DNA of 64,000 nt from JBCCMQ01 sp039026235 (GCA_039026235.1 JBCCMQ010000004.1:178019-242018), one strand, 5' to 3'. Positions 1 through 9,199 are shown, counted from the stretch's first letter. Notes: a model not told the origin generated them from the letters alone. Numbers and translations are program-made.

Positions 1-1031
1 GGACGCGCGTCCAGCATATAGGAAAAATCTTCGCCACCCATGGTGGGCGCCACTTCGCGGTCAACCGAACCGGCAACGGCTTCGGCCACATCGGCGGCAA
101 AGGCGGTCTGTTCTTCGGCGTTCACGGTCACCGGCACGCAGCGCGTGTACGTGACTTCGGCGGTGCAGCCATGGGCCGCCGCTGTCAGGGTCGCGATTTC
201 CTTCAACCGGTCTTCGGTCAGGTCCTGGATCGCCGCATCCAGCGTGCGCACGGTCCCGCCCATCCGGGTGGTCTGGGGAATGACGTTAAAGGCATCGTTA
301 TCGGCGTTCAGCGTGCAGACCGAGACCACCACCTGCTTCAGCGGATCGACGGTGCGGCTGGCAATGGTCTGAAGGGCCAGCACAATATGGGCCGCCGCCA
401 CATTCGGGTCGACCGCGAGATGGGGCATGGCCCCGTGCCCGCCCTTGCCGGTCAGCGTGATGCTGAATTGGTCGACGGCGGCCATGGTGCCGCCGGGGCG
501 GATTGCGAACTGGCCCACATCCAGCCCCGGGCGGTTGTGCATGCCGTAGACCTCGTCAATCCCGAAGCGGTCCATCACGCCGTCCTCGACCATGGCAAGC
601 GCGCCGTTGCCACCCTCTTCGGCCGGCTGGAACAGGAACACCGCGGTGCCATCGAAGTTACGCGTCTCGGCCAGATACTGGGCCGCGCCCAGCAGCATCG
701 TCGTATGCCCGTCATGTCCACAGGCATGCATCGCACCGGGCGTCTCCGAGGCATGGGCAAGGCCTGTGGCCTCGTGGATCGGCAAAGCGTCCATATCGGC
801 CCGCAATCCGATCGCCCGGCCCTTTGTGTCCGAGCGGCCGCGAATGACCCCGACAACCCCCGTCCGCCCGATCCCGGTCACGACCTCATCGCAGCCAAAC
901 GCCTTCAGTTTATCGGCCACCAAGGCGCTGGTACGGTGCGTGTCGTAAAGGATCTCGGGATGGCGGTGGATATCCCGGCGCCACTCGGTCAGCTGGGGCT
1001 GCATCTCGGACAGTCGGTTCTTGATCGGCAT
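1..1031 (-). CDS. M20 family amidohydrolase (partial, C-terminus off the left edge)
   Basis: About 343 residues are visible. The protein is a zinc-dependent M20D-type amidohydrolase of the hippurate / N-acyl-amino-acid hydrolase type. Its start reads MPIKNRLSEMQPQLTEWRRD. The metal-binding segment MHACGHDGHTTML, the acidic PAEEGG segment and the dimerisation-domain motif GKGGHGAMPH are all readable. The family removes acyl groups from N-acyl amino acids or similar amides in the cytoplasm. It lies 16 bases downstream of an ArgE-like deacetylase on the same strand, and that gene follows a peptide-type ABC ATPase, so the three look like one operon for uptake and hydrolysis of small amides. The ATG at 1031 is the natural start. 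The exact substrate cannot be told from sequence. Confidence 0.9.
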   Translation of the reverse strand, partial: MPIKNRLSEMQPQLTEWRRDIHRHPEILYDTHRTSALVADKLKAFGCDEVVTGIGRTGVVGVIRGRSDTKGRAIGLRADMDALPIHEATGLAHASETPGAMHACGHDGHTTMLLGAAQYLAETRNFDGTAVFLFQPAEEGGNGALAMVEDGVMDRFGIDEVYGMHNRPGLDVGQFAIRPGGTMAAVDQFSITLTGKGGHGAMPHLAVDPNVAAAHIVLALQTIASRTVDPLKQVVVSVCTLNADNDAFNVIPQTTRMGGTVRTLDAAIQDLTEDRLKEIATLTAAAHGCTAEVTYTRCVPVTVNAEEQTAFAADVAEAVAGSVDREVAPTMGGEDFSYMLDAR

Positions 1032-1047
1032 GGCGCGCGCCTCCTCT

Positions 1048-2211
1048 TCAGGCTGCCAGTCGGTCCACCAGGCTTTGCATAAAGCGCTGGCCCGCATGGA
1101 ATTGCTCTAGCGTGATGTATTCATCCGGCTGGTGGGCCTGAGCGATGTCGCCCGGGCCGCAGATCACAGCCGAATACCCCCGCGCCTGAAAATGCCCTGC
1201 CTCGGTGCCATAGGACACCACATGGCCGCCGTTGTCGCCGGTAATCGACCGGACCAGCGCTTCGGCCGGTCCGTCGTCTTCAGGTCGCAGGCCGGGTACG
1301 CCAAAGCGCTGGTCAAGCTCTATCCCTGCGGCCGGGTGAACGGCGCGCATGCGGTCCGAGATTGCCATGACCTCATCGCGGAACCGCGCAATCCAGTCGG
1401 CCGGGTCATCGTCGGGCAGAAAGCGGAAATCAAAGCCCAGATAACAGTCCTTTGCGGTGATGTTGTGGGCGGTGCCGCCTTTGATCCGGCCCACATGCAG
1501 CGTGGTCCAGGGCGGATCGAACAAGGCAGCCGTATCGCTGGGTGGGCGAGTGCTGTTTTCTGCGTTCATCCTGTTGCCCCAGTCGATCAGACGGGCCGCT
1601 TCCATAATCGCCGAGACGCCGGTGTGCATGATCGACGAATGGACTTCGAACCCCTTCACATGGACCTGAAAACCCTGGCCGCCCTTGTGGCCGGTTACCG
1701 CCTTCATCATTGACGGCTCGCCCACGATGACCGATTGCGCCTTGGGCACGGTTCCAAGCATGTGCTCGATCAACGGCGGCGCGCCGGTACAGCCGATTTC
1801 TTCATCAAAGCTGAGTGCAATCTGCAGCGGGCGCTTCAGGCCCGCTTCCAAGGCCAGTGGCACAGCCGCCAGGGCCAGCGCATCGAAGCCCTTCATGTCG
1901 CAGGTGCCGCGGCCGATCAGCTTGCCATCCCGTTCGGTCACGGTGAAGGGGTCGCTGGTCCAGTCCTGCCCGTCCACCGGGACCACATCGGTGTGACCCG
2001 ACAAAACAACGCCGCCTTCGACCTCGGGCCCTACGTGGGCGTATATGGCCGCCTTGTCGCCCGCGTCATTGTACATCCTATGGGCCTTGACCCCCAGACC
2101 ATCAAGATAGTCCTCGACCCAGTCGACCAGGTCCAGATTGCTGTCACGGCTCACGGTTGGGAAGGCGACAAGCCGTTCCAGGATCGCGCGGGCATCGAGC
2201 GGTTTGGCCAC
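1048..2211 (-). CDS. argE: Acetylornithine deacetylase (ArgE-like, M20 family)
   Basis: A 387-residue M20 peptidase-family deacylase. The metal ligand motif SGHTDVVPVDG, the GRGTCDMKG segment and the catalytic FDEEIGCTGA segment are present. The length matches ArgE of alphaproteobacteria. ArgE hydrolyses N-acetylornithine to ornithine and acetate. In Rhodobacterales several paralogues exist, and one placed beside a peptide transporter may act on other N-acyl amino acids instead. The start is a GTG at 2211, with an AAAGG-like ribosome site about 11 bases upstream. It begins 18 bases after the stop of the upstream ABC ATPase gene and is followed closely by another M20 hydrolase, so co-transcription is likely. 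Family membership is firm; the arginine-pathway role is an inference. Confidence 0.85.
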   Translation of the reverse strand: MAKPLDARAILERLVAFPTVSRDSNLDLVDWVEDYLDGLGVKAHRMYNDAGDKAAIYAHVGPEVEGGVVLSGHTDVVPVDGQDWTSDPFTVTERDGKLIGRGTCDMKGFDALALAAVPLALEAGLKRPLQIALSFDEEIGCTGAPPLIEHMLGTVPKAQSVIVGEPSMMKAVTGHKGGQGFQVHVKGFEVHSSIMHTGVSAIMEAARLIDWGNRMNAENSTRPPSDTAALFDPPWTTLHVGRIKGGTAHNITAKDCYLGFDFRFLPDDDPADWIARFRDEVMAISDRMRAVHPAAGIELDQRFGVPGLRPEDDGPAEALVRSITGDNGGHVVSYGTEAGHFQARGYSAVICGPGDIAQAHQPDEYITLEQFHAGQRFMQSLVDRLAA

Positions 2212-2229
2212 CTAAGGGTTTGCCTTTGT

Positions 2230-4053
2230 TCAGGTTTCTGTGCGCAGCACGAAGTGTTGCGGCGACACTTCGTCATAGACCGAAGGCGCCGGCGTGTAGT
2301 CAACCGGAAAGACCGGCGAAGGAATGGGCTTGAAACTGACGTCGCCCTGGGGCTTGCGCTGGCGCGGGTCGGCAATGGGCACCGCTGACATCAGTGTCCG
2401 CGTGTATTCATGCTGGGGGTCTTCAAACACCGCCTGACGCGGGCCAATCTCGACAATACGGCCCAGATACATCACGGCGACGTTGTGGCTGACCCGTTCA
2501 ACCACCGCCATGTCGTGGCTGATAAAGAGCATCGCAATATCAAACTCGGCCTGCAACTCTAGCAACAGATTCAGCACCTGCGCCTGCACTGAAACGTCAA
2601 GCGCCGATACCGCCTCATCGGCCACAATAAGCTTTGGGCTGAGCGCCAGGGCGCGGGCGATCGCGATACGCTGGCGCTGGCCACCCGACAATTCGTGCGG
2701 AAAGCGCTTCATGAAGCTGCGCGGCAGCTCGACCCTGTCGAAAAGTTGCGCCACCTTTTCGACCATTTCATCGCCCTGGGCGATGCCGAAGTTGCGCATC
2801 GGTTCTGAGACTTGGTCGATCAACCGCACCTGGGGGTTCAGGCTGGCAAAAGGATCTTGAAACACCATCTGCATGTCACGGCGCGCGCGGCGCAGGTCAC
2901 GCGTGTTCAGCCCGAGAATATCCTTGCCATCCAGCCTTATCTGGCCCTCTTCGGGTTCGACCAGTCGCAGGATCGACCGGCCACAGGATGACTTGCCGCA
3001 GCCGGATTCGCCCACAAGGCTCAGCGTCTCTGCGGCATTCAGCTTGAATGACACGTCTTCGACCGCATGCACATTCGCAACGGTCCGGCGGAACAGGCCC
3101 TTGCGCACCGCGAAACGGGTCTTGAGGTTCTTCACCTCCAGCAGAACGCGCTTGTCTCGGTGCGTCTGGGTGACGGTGCTGGCCGCCGGTTCCGGCGCAC
3201 CGACGATGCGCATGGGTTCGGGCGCGGCCTTGCCCCGCATCTCTCCCAGCTTTGGCACCGCTGCCAAAAGCGATTTGGTGTAATCTGCCTTGGGGTTTTC
3301 AAAGACCTCGTAGACCGTGCCCTCTTCCACCTGAAGGCCGCGAAACATGACGCTGACGCGGTCGGCCATCTGCGCCACGACCGCCATGTCATGGGTGATG
3401 AACAGAACCGCCGTCCCGTGTTCGCGTTTCAGCCGGTCGATCAGGGCCAGAATCTCAGCCTGAATGGTCACATCCAGCGCCGTAGTGGGCTCGTCACAGA
3501 TCAAGAGCTTGGGTTCGCAGGCCATGGCCATGGCGATCACGACCCTCTGGCGCATGCCGCCCGACAATTCATGGGGATACTGATCGATCCGGCGCTCTGG
3601 CTCTGGGATGCGCACGTCCTTCAGAAGCGATATCGCCCGTTGGCGCGCTTCCGATTCCGACAGTCGCTTGTGCACCTTCAAGCCTTCGGTCAACTGACGG
3701 CCGACCGTGAACACCGGGTTCAGCGATGTCATGGGCTCTTGAAAGATCATCCCGATGGCATTGCCGCGAATGGCCCGCATCTCTTCGTCGCCGGCATCGG
3801 ACAGATTGACCTTCTTGCCGTCGGGCAGATTCATTCGCAGTCTGCCGCCGCTAATCTCTCCACCGCCGAATTCGACGAGACGCATCAGCGACAGCGCGCT
3901 GACAGACTTCCCCGACCCGCTCTCGCCCACCACGCAGAGCGTTTCGCTGGGCTGAATATGAAACGACACGTCTTGTACGCCGACAACGGTGCCGCCATTG
4001 GTCTCAAATTCAACCCTAAGATTGTCGACCTGGACCAGCGGGGTATCCAGCAT
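2230..4053 (-). CDS. Peptide/nickel-type ABC transporter, double ATP-binding protein
   Basis: A 607-residue protein with two complete nucleotide-binding domains of the Dpp/Opp type fused in one chain. The first domain has Walker A GESGSGKS, signature LSGGMRQR and Walker B LLICDEPT. The second has GESGCGKS, LSGGQRQR and LIVADEAVSALD. Each domain is followed by the short oligopeptide-transporter C-terminal extension. It energises import with the permeases and binding protein encoded divergently at 4410-8183. I chose the ATG at 4053 (MLDTPLVQVDNLRVEF) because GAGAGGT lies at good spacing. An upstream ATG at 4098 would add 15 residues that do not fit the family. It heads the leftward operon with argE and the M20 hydrolase. 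Confidence 0.93.
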   Translation of the reverse strand: MLDTPLVQVDNLRVEFETNGGTVVGVQDVSFHIQPSETLCVVGESGSGKSVSALSLMRLVEFGGGEISGGRLRMNLPDGKKVNLSDAGDEEMRAIRGNAIGMIFQEPMTSLNPVFTVGRQLTEGLKVHKRLSESEARQRAISLLKDVRIPEPERRIDQYPHELSGGMRQRVVIAMAMACEPKLLICDEPTTALDVTIQAEILALIDRLKREHGTAVLFITHDMAVVAQMADRVSVMFRGLQVEEGTVYEVFENPKADYTKSLLAAVPKLGEMRGKAAPEPMRIVGAPEPAASTVTQTHRDKRVLLEVKNLKTRFAVRKGLFRRTVANVHAVEDVSFKLNAAETLSLVGESGCGKSSCGRSILRLVEPEEGQIRLDGKDILGLNTRDLRRARRDMQMVFQDPFASLNPQVRLIDQVSEPMRNFGIAQGDEMVEKVAQLFDRVELPRSFMKRFPHELSGGQRQRIAIARALALSPKLIVADEAVSALDVSVQAQVLNLLLELQAEFDIAMLFISHDMAVVERVSHNVAVMYLGRIVEIGPRQAVFEDPQHEYTRTLMSAVPIADPRQRKPQGDVSFKPIPSPVFPVDYTPAPSVYDEVSPQHFVLRTET

Positions 4054-4409
4054 TTGGCACCTCTCTTTCAAACGGCAGCGCGCCAAGGGGCGACCCAACC
4101 ACCCCCTTAAAGTGCCCGTGCAGACCGGGGATGCAAGCAGATTTGCTAATTCCTAAGCCGAAGGCGTCGGGACTGCCCAACCGGCAGGCACAAATTGTTG
4201 TTGTGCCGGTTGGGTTTGCCTGAATGGGTACGGCAGTGCTTGCAATTTGGGCGAGCTTGCCCCGAAGATGAGCTTATGAATCGCTGCTGCTGTGCGACGT
4301 CCTACTCAAAAAAATCGTCGGCCGGAAAAACCGTGCCAGCGGCGATCGCATATGGTCCGGCGGGCGCCGAGACCGCCCGAACGACGGGACTTCCAACAAG
4401 GAGAAATAG
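4054..4409. promoter_or_regulatory. Divergent intergenic region of the ABC transporter locus
   Basis: About 356 bases separate the leftward ATPase operon from the rightward binding-protein operon, so promoters for both should lie here. I see no protein-coding signal. The one clear structure is the inverted repeat at 4177-4213, listed separately. I could not identify convincing -35/-10 boxes by eye. Confidence 0.5.
4177..4213. repeat. Inverted repeat, possible operator or hairpin
   Basis: Arms CCAACCGGCA (4177-4186) and TGCCGGTTGG (4204-4213) are perfect inverted copies separated by 17 bases. The inner bases GGCACAA and TTGTGCC can also pair. It sits between the two divergent transporter operons, so a shared regulator site is possible. 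A hairpin acting on the rightward transcript is the alternative. Confidence 0.55.
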
Positions 4410-6128
4410 ATGACCCTGAAATCCTTAATGATGGGCGCGACGGCGTGCCTGGCGCTTGTGCCACTGTCCGCCCTGGCCGACGGCCATGAGGGCGAGCGTG
4501 GCCGAGACGGCAACGTCAGTATCATTTACTGGCAGGCGCCGTCGATCCTGAACCCGTATCTTTCCGGCGGCACCAAGGACGTCGAATCCGCCTCGATGAT
4601 CATTGAACCCCTGGCGCGCTATGACAGTGCCGGCAACCTGACACCCTGGCTGGTTGACGAAGTGCCGACGGTGGCCAACGGCGGCGTCAGTGAAGATCTG
4701 ACCTCGATCACCTGGAAAATCTCGCCCGGCATCACCTGGTCAGACGGCTCGCCATTTACCTCGGCGGACGTCAAATTCACCTACGACTACTGTACGCACC
4801 CCGAAGGCGGTTGCGCACAGCTGACAAAATACGAAGGCGTCACCAGCGTCGAAACCCCCGATGACATGACTGTCGTCGTGACCTTCGGCCAGCCGACGCC
4901 GAACCCGTATGGACCTTTCGTAGGCGGTGAGGCACCGATCCTTCAGGCCGCGCAATTCGCCGACTGCCTAGGTGCCAAGGCACCGGAATGCACCGAAGCC
5001 AACTTCAACCCCATCGGCACCGGTCCGTTCAAGGTGGTGGAATTCCGCCCCAACGACGTGATTACCATGGAAGCCAACGAAAACTTCCGTGAAGAAGGCA
5101 AACCCGCCTTTGCGAGCGTCACCTTCAAGGGCGGCGGCGACGCCACGGCGGCAGGCCGCGCCGTGATGGAAACCGGCGAGTTTGACTACGCCTGGAATTT
5201 GCAGCTGGCACCTGATGTGATCTCGAAGATGCAAGAGGCCGGCAAGGGCACGCCCGTTGCAGGCTTCGGCCCGCTGGTCGAGCGCATCATGCTGAACAAC
5301 ACCAACCCCGATCCGTCGTTTGGGCCCGACGAACGCTCGGTCGTAAGGCCGCATCCGTTCCTGGGCGACCCGGCCGTCTATAAGGCGATGTCGCTGGCCA
5401 TCGACCGGCCGCTGCTGGTGGAAATCGGCTATGGCCAGGCCGGTCGCGTCACCTGCAACTGGGTACCCGCGCCCGACATCTACGCCTCGTCCGCGCTGTC
5501 GTGCGACACGCAGGACATCGCCGGCGCCAATGCCATGCTGGATGAGGCCGGGATCGTCGATAGCGACGGCGACGGCATCCGTGAAAAGGACGGCGTGCCG
5601 CTGAAGGTGCTTTATCAGACCTCGACCAACGCCGTGCGCCAGGACTTCCAGGCGCTGATCAAGCAGTGGTGGTCAGAAATCGGCATCGAAGCCGAACTGC
5701 GCAACCTCGACGCGTCGGTCTTCTTCGGCGGCGATCCGGGCAGCCCGGACACCTTCCAGAAGTTCTATGCCGACGTCGAGATGTACGCCAACACCTTCAA
5801 CGGCACCGATCCGCAGGCTTATCTGGGCAACCTGCTCTGCGACAAGGCGCCCAGCCCGGCAACCCAGTGGCAGGGCGAGAACATCAGCCGCGCCTGCATC
5901 GACGGCTACGACGAGTTGCACGCGGAACTCAGCCGCACCGCCGATATCGAAAAGCGGGCCGAGATTGCCAAGCAGCTCAATGACATGGCGATCGAGAACG
6001 GCGCGATGATCCCGCTGGTGCACCGCGGCCGGATTTCGGCCCACGCGAACTCGCTGGGCGGCGTTGACCTCAACGTCTGGGACAGTGAGCTGTGGAACGT
6101 CGCTGACTGGTACCGGATCGGCAATTGA
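4410..6128 (+). CDS. ABC transporter substrate-binding protein (SBP_bac_5, peptide type)
   Basis: A 572-residue periplasmic binding protein. The first 24 residues form a Sec signal peptide ending in SALA before DGHEG. The mature part has the family 5 architecture, with ITWSDGSPFTSADVKFTYDY near residue 110 and FNPIGTGPFKVVEF near residue 200. It should deliver peptides or related amides to the DppB/DppC-type permeases just downstream. An AAGGAG site 5 bases before the ATG supports the start. The two leftward hydrolase genes across the intergenic region suggest that the ligand is hydrolysed in the cytoplasm by M20 enzymes. The ligand itself is not readable. Confidence 0.93.
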   Translation: MTLKSLMMGATACLALVPLSALADGHEGERGRDGNVSIIYWQAPSILNPYLSGGTKDVESASMIIEPLARYDSAGNLTPWLVDEVPTVANGGVSEDLTSITWKISPGITWSDGSPFTSADVKFTYDYCTHPEGGCAQLTKYEGVTSVETPDDMTVVVTFGQPTPNPYGPFVGGEAPILQAAQFADCLGAKAPECTEANFNPIGTGPFKVVEFRPNDVITMEANENFREEGKPAFASVTFKGGGDATAAGRAVMETGEFDYAWNLQLAPDVISKMQEAGKGTPVAGFGPLVERIMLNNTNPDPSFGPDERSVVRPHPFLGDPAVYKAMSLAIDRPLLVEIGYGQAGRVTCNWVPAPDIYASSALSCDTQDIAGANAMLDEAGIVDSDGDGIREKDGVPLKVLYQTSTNAVRQDFQALIKQWWSEIGIEAELRNLDASVFFGGDPGSPDTFQKFYADVEMYANTFNGTDPQAYLGNLLCDKAPSPATQWQGENISRACIDGYDELHAELSRTADIEKRAEIAKQLNDMAIENGAMIPLVHRGRISAHANSLGGVDLNVWDSELWNVADWYRIGN

Positions 6129-6141
6129 TCCTAAACGCATC

Positions 6142-6168
6142 GGAGCGTCCGCCTTTGGCGGGCGCTCC
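6142..6168 (+). terminator. Hairpin between binding-protein and permease genes
   Basis: A 12-base stem, GGAGCGTCCGCC / GGCGGGCGCTCC with one G-T pair and a TTT loop, lies 13 bases after the binding-protein stop codon. No T run follows. In peptide ABC operons such hairpins often stabilise the 5' mRNA part or partly terminate transcription, giving more binding protein than permease. Confidence 0.6.
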
Positions 6169-6220
6169 CTCAATTCATGAACGCCGGAATCCTTATGTGT
6201 TCATGGGGGCATCTGACTGA

Positions 6221-7228
6221 ATGCTGACCTATTCCATCCGCCGTTTGATCCTGTCGGTTCCGACACTGCTGTTCATTAGCCTGGTCGTTTTTCTGCTTCT
6301 CGAACTGGCGCCGGGAGATCCCATGGCGCAGGTGCCGCTTACGGTGCCCGACGAGGTCAAGCAGAAGATGCGCGAGGCGCTGGGGCTTGGGCAGCCGCTG
6401 CACATCCGCTTCGGCAAATGGATCTACCAGTTCTTTATCATCGAGCCGTTGGTCTTCACCGACTGGCTGGTCGGAACCAGTTTCTCCGAGGGCGCGCAGC
6501 GCGTGATCTCTTGGCAGACCCGCTCGCCCGTTATGGACATCGTGGTTCAGCGTCTGCCGCAGACGCTCTGGGTTGTGGGCATGGCCTACGTCGTCGGCGT
6601 TCTGATCGCGCTGCCCATCGGGATAATTTCGGCCTACCGGCAGTATTCGGTCTTTGACCAGGCCGGCACCTTCGTGGCGATGATCGGGTTTTCCGTGCCA
6701 CCTTTCTTCACTGGCGTTCTGGTCATCGTCATCTTTTCGGTTCAGCTCGGCTGGTTGCCGTCGATTTATGACACCACCCACCGGGTCGTTGACTGGGACA
6801 CCTTCATAATTCAACTCAAGCAGATGATCCTGCCCGTCATGGTTCTTGCCCTGCAGACCACCGCGCAGATAAGCCGCTTCATGCGCGCCTCTATGCTCGA
6901 TAACCTGGGGCAGGACTATGTGCGCACCGCCCGCGCCAAGGGGCTGAGCGAGCGCACGGTGGTTCTGGTGCATGTGCTGCGCAACTCGATGATCCCAGTG
7001 GTCACGGTAATCGCCCTGGGCGTGCCGTCGATCTTCGGCGGTGCGATCATCACCGAGCAGGTCTTCAAGGTGAACGGCATCGGGCAACTACTGATTACCG
7101 CGATCCAGGCCAATGATCTGCCCATGGTGCAGACACTGACCTTCATCTTCGCGCTCTTGATCGTGCTCTTCAACCTGATCGCCGATATCCTCTACGGCAT
7201 TCTGGACCCGAGGATCCGCTATGACTGA
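6221..7228 (+). CDS. ABC transporter permease, DppB type
   Basis: A 335-residue inner-membrane permease. The N-terminus MLTYSIRRLILSVPTLLFIS is the typical first membrane helix of DppB-type proteins. The cytoplasmic EAA loop reads RTARAKGLSERTVVLVHVLR, the surface that docks to the ATPase. Six membrane segments are expected. It pairs with the next gene, whose start overlaps its end by 8 bases, so the two are translationally coupled. It works with the binding protein at 4410 and the ATPase at 2230. Confidence 0.93.
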   Translation: MLTYSIRRLILSVPTLLFISLVVFLLLELAPGDPMAQVPLTVPDEVKQKMREALGLGQPLHIRFGKWIYQFFIIEPLVFTDWLVGTSFSEGAQRVISWQTRSPVMDIVVQRLPQTLWVVGMAYVVGVLIALPIGIISAYRQYSVFDQAGTFVAMIGFSVPPFFTGVLVIVIFSVQLGWLPSIYDTTHRVVDWDTFIIQLKQMILPVMVLALQTTAQISRFMRASMLDNLGQDYVRTARAKGLSERTVVLVHVLRNSMIPVVTVIALGVPSIFGGAIITEQVFKVNGIGQLLITAIQANDLPMVQTLTFIFALLIVLFNLIADILYGILDPRIRYD

Positions 7229-8183
7229 GGTCTCTACGCAATCCGTCGCCCGCGAGATCGAAAAGGGCGCCAGCCGCAGCCAGTGGTGGGATGTCTGGGC
7301 GCAATTCAGGTCGCACCGTGGTGCGTTCTGGGGCATGTGCTTTCTGGTTTTCATCACGCTTTTCGTCTCCATCGGCCCGCTGCTGTGGACGCTGGACCCC
7401 CAGAAACTGGACATCCGCGCCAAAGATATCCGCCCGATCTACACCGCGATCTGGGACAGCACGGCCAATGTTGATTGGGGCCATCCGCTGGGCACCGATA
7501 ATTTGGGCCGCGACACCATGGCCAAGTTGATGGCCGGCGGGCAGGTCAGCATGGCGGTGGGTTGGGTCGCGATGGCGCTGGCGCTGGCGCTGGGAACGGC
7601 AGTCGGCGTAACCGCGGGTTTCTTCCGGCGGCTCGACGGGCCGCTCATGCGTTTTACCGATCTTTTCCTGGCGTTGCCGCTGTTGCCGCTTCTCCTGGTT
7701 ATCATGCTGCTGTTTCGCGACCAGCTTCGCGCCAGCTTCGGGCCGGAGAACGGGATCTTCATCCTGATCGTGTTTGTCATTGGGATAACCAGCTGGATGC
7801 AGACCGCGCGGATTGTGCGGGGCGATGTGCTGGCGTTGAAGGAACGGGAATTCGTCCTCGCGGCGCATTCCATCGGCACCTCACCCAGCGCGATGATCCG
7901 GCGACACCTGCTGCCCAATGTGCTGTCGCCGATCATGGTGTCGGCCACGCTGGGTTTGGCGCAGGCGATCATTACCGAGAGCGCGTTGTCCTTCCTCGGG
8001 CTCGGTTTTCCGTCCGACTTCCCGACCTGGGGCAAGCTGCTTTTCGACAGCGTCGACAGGATGCAATCCTACCCCGAGCGGGTTATCTGGCCGGGTCTTG
8101 CCATCTCGCTGACCGTGCTGAGCGTGAACTATATCGGCGACGGCCTGCGCGACGCACTCGACCCGAGGATCCGCGGGCGCTAG
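7221..8183 (+). CDS. ABC transporter permease, DppC type
   Basis: A 320-residue permease with the OppC N-terminal segment (WDVWAQFRSHRGAFWGM, first helix at about residues 35-60) and an EAA loop around residues 210-235 (EFVLAAHSIGTSPSAMIRRH). It ends with the family-typical GDGLRDALDPRIRGR. It is coupled to the DppB-type gene by an 8-base overlap. Its stop overlaps the convergent Hint gene by 4 bases, leaving no room for a dedicated terminator between them. Confidence 0.93.
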   Translation: MTEVSTQSVAREIEKGASRSQWWDVWAQFRSHRGAFWGMCFLVFITLFVSIGPLLWTLDPQKLDIRAKDIRPIYTAIWDSTANVDWGHPLGTDNLGRDTMAKLMAGGQVSMAVGWVAMALALALGTAVGVTAGFFRRLDGPLMRFTDLFLALPLLPLLLVIMLLFRDQLRASFGPENGIFILIVFVIGITSWMQTARIVRGDVLALKEREFVLAAHSIGTSPSAMIRRHLLPNVLSPIMVSATLGLAQAIITESALSFLGLGFPSDFPTWGKLLFDSVDRMQSYPERVIWPGLAISLTVLSVNYIGDGLRDALDPRIRGR

Positions 8184-9199
8184 GGCGCGGGCGCCGCCAG
8201 CAGATTGGCGTCAGTGACTTTCAGAACGGGCCGGGCAATTCTGGCCGAAGGCGCCGTATCATCGGCAGCGCCGCTTTCCAGTGCCAGGATGTCCGGCTGT
8301 GCGTTCAGCGCCGCCTGCGCCGGCAAAAGGCTTTCAGTGACAGCGCCTTCGCTGATCACCAGTTGGTGGGTATCGAACAGAATGTGATAATAATGCACCG
8401 GCCCGCGCACCGGCGCGACCCGCACGGTGCTGTCGTTCAAAAGCGCCTTCGCGGGCACCAGAATTTCAGTTTCACCGAACAATAGCTCAGCCCGCCAACC
8501 GGTCAGCAGAACCCGGTGCTGGGGCGACAGGACAAGCTGCCGCGCGTTGCCGATGGCGCCCGGTGCAAAGACCACCGGACGGATTTGGTGATGCACCAAC
8601 AGCTCGGCCACGCCGATCGACTGGCAGCCCACCCAGCGCACGGGCTGAGGGCCGGCATCGACGGTCAGGACCAGATCACCCGCCGCGATGTCTTCGACCG
8701 CAACCTCGCCATCCGGCGTCGCAATCCGAGTGCCCGCCGCAAAGCAGATAACATTTACATAGGGATCGTCGGATCCGTCCGAGACGCTGGCGATCTCAAA
8801 AGACTGGTCCGGCTGCGGCAGCCGCGGGCCCGTCAGCCCGACGTTCACGCCGTCGATGCGGACAACATAATAGGTATCGCCGTCGGTCGTGGTAAAGGCG
8901 AACTCCAGCTCCACCTGATCCTGGGGCGTGCCGCCGGGCGCTGCCGGACCGTAGTCGGTGCCGTTGATCGAAAACGGCTCAGCCACAAGCTGGTTGTTGC
9001 CGGAAGTCGAGTTGTTCGGGAAGTCGATGAAACCATCATCGAACTCGTCATCGTCGTCCTGAATCGTCAGAACGAGGGGCGAGGCCGTCGACGACACCGT
9101 AAAGCTCGACCCCACGAGCCCGGAGCCCGTGGTATTTGTGGTCGTGAACGCGGGTGAGATATCACTGAACGCGATTATGCCGATCGTGTAGTCTTCCAT
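8180..9199 (-). CDS. Hint-domain-containing protein
   Basis: A 339-residue protein in two parts. Residues 1-180 are acidic, Ser/Thr/Asn rich and probably beta-stranded, with an acidic run DDDDEFDDGF. From about residue 181 a Hint (hedgehog/intein) domain begins with CFAAGTRIATPDGEVAVEDI and continues through VRWVG and LSPQHRVLLTGW. The leading Cys and the PQH segment correspond to the self-cleavage centre of Hint domains. This architecture is common in roseobacters, often in secreted proteins without a classical signal peptide; the role is not established. The ATG at 9199 lacks a strong ribosome site. It runs convergently into the DppC gene. Confidence 0.8.
   Translation of the reverse strand: MEDYTIGIIAFSDISPAFTTTNTTGSGLVGSSFTVSSTASPLVLTIQDDDDEFDDGFIDFPNNSTSGNNQLVAEPFSINGTDYGPAAPGGTPQDQVELEFAFTTTDGDTYYVVRIDGVNVGLTGPRLPQPDQSFEIASVSDGSDDPYVNVICFAAGTRIATPDGEVAVEDIAAGDLVLTVDAGPQPVRWVGCQSIGVAELLVHHQIRPVVFAPGAIGNARQLVLSPQHRVLLTGWRAELLFGETEILVPAKALLNDSTVRVAPVRGPVHYYHILFDTHQLVISEGAVTESLLPAQAALNAQPDILALESGAADDTAPSARIARPVLKVTDANLLAAPAP

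Noticed and set aside
171..1082. Long plus-strand frame over the M20 genes
   Set aside because: It is the antisense of the amidohydrolase, with His/Arg/Gly-rich composition and no domain.
6170..7087. Long minus-strand frame over the DppB-type gene
   Set aside because: Antisense of a clear permease; very charged, His/Asp/Arg-rich translation without family features.
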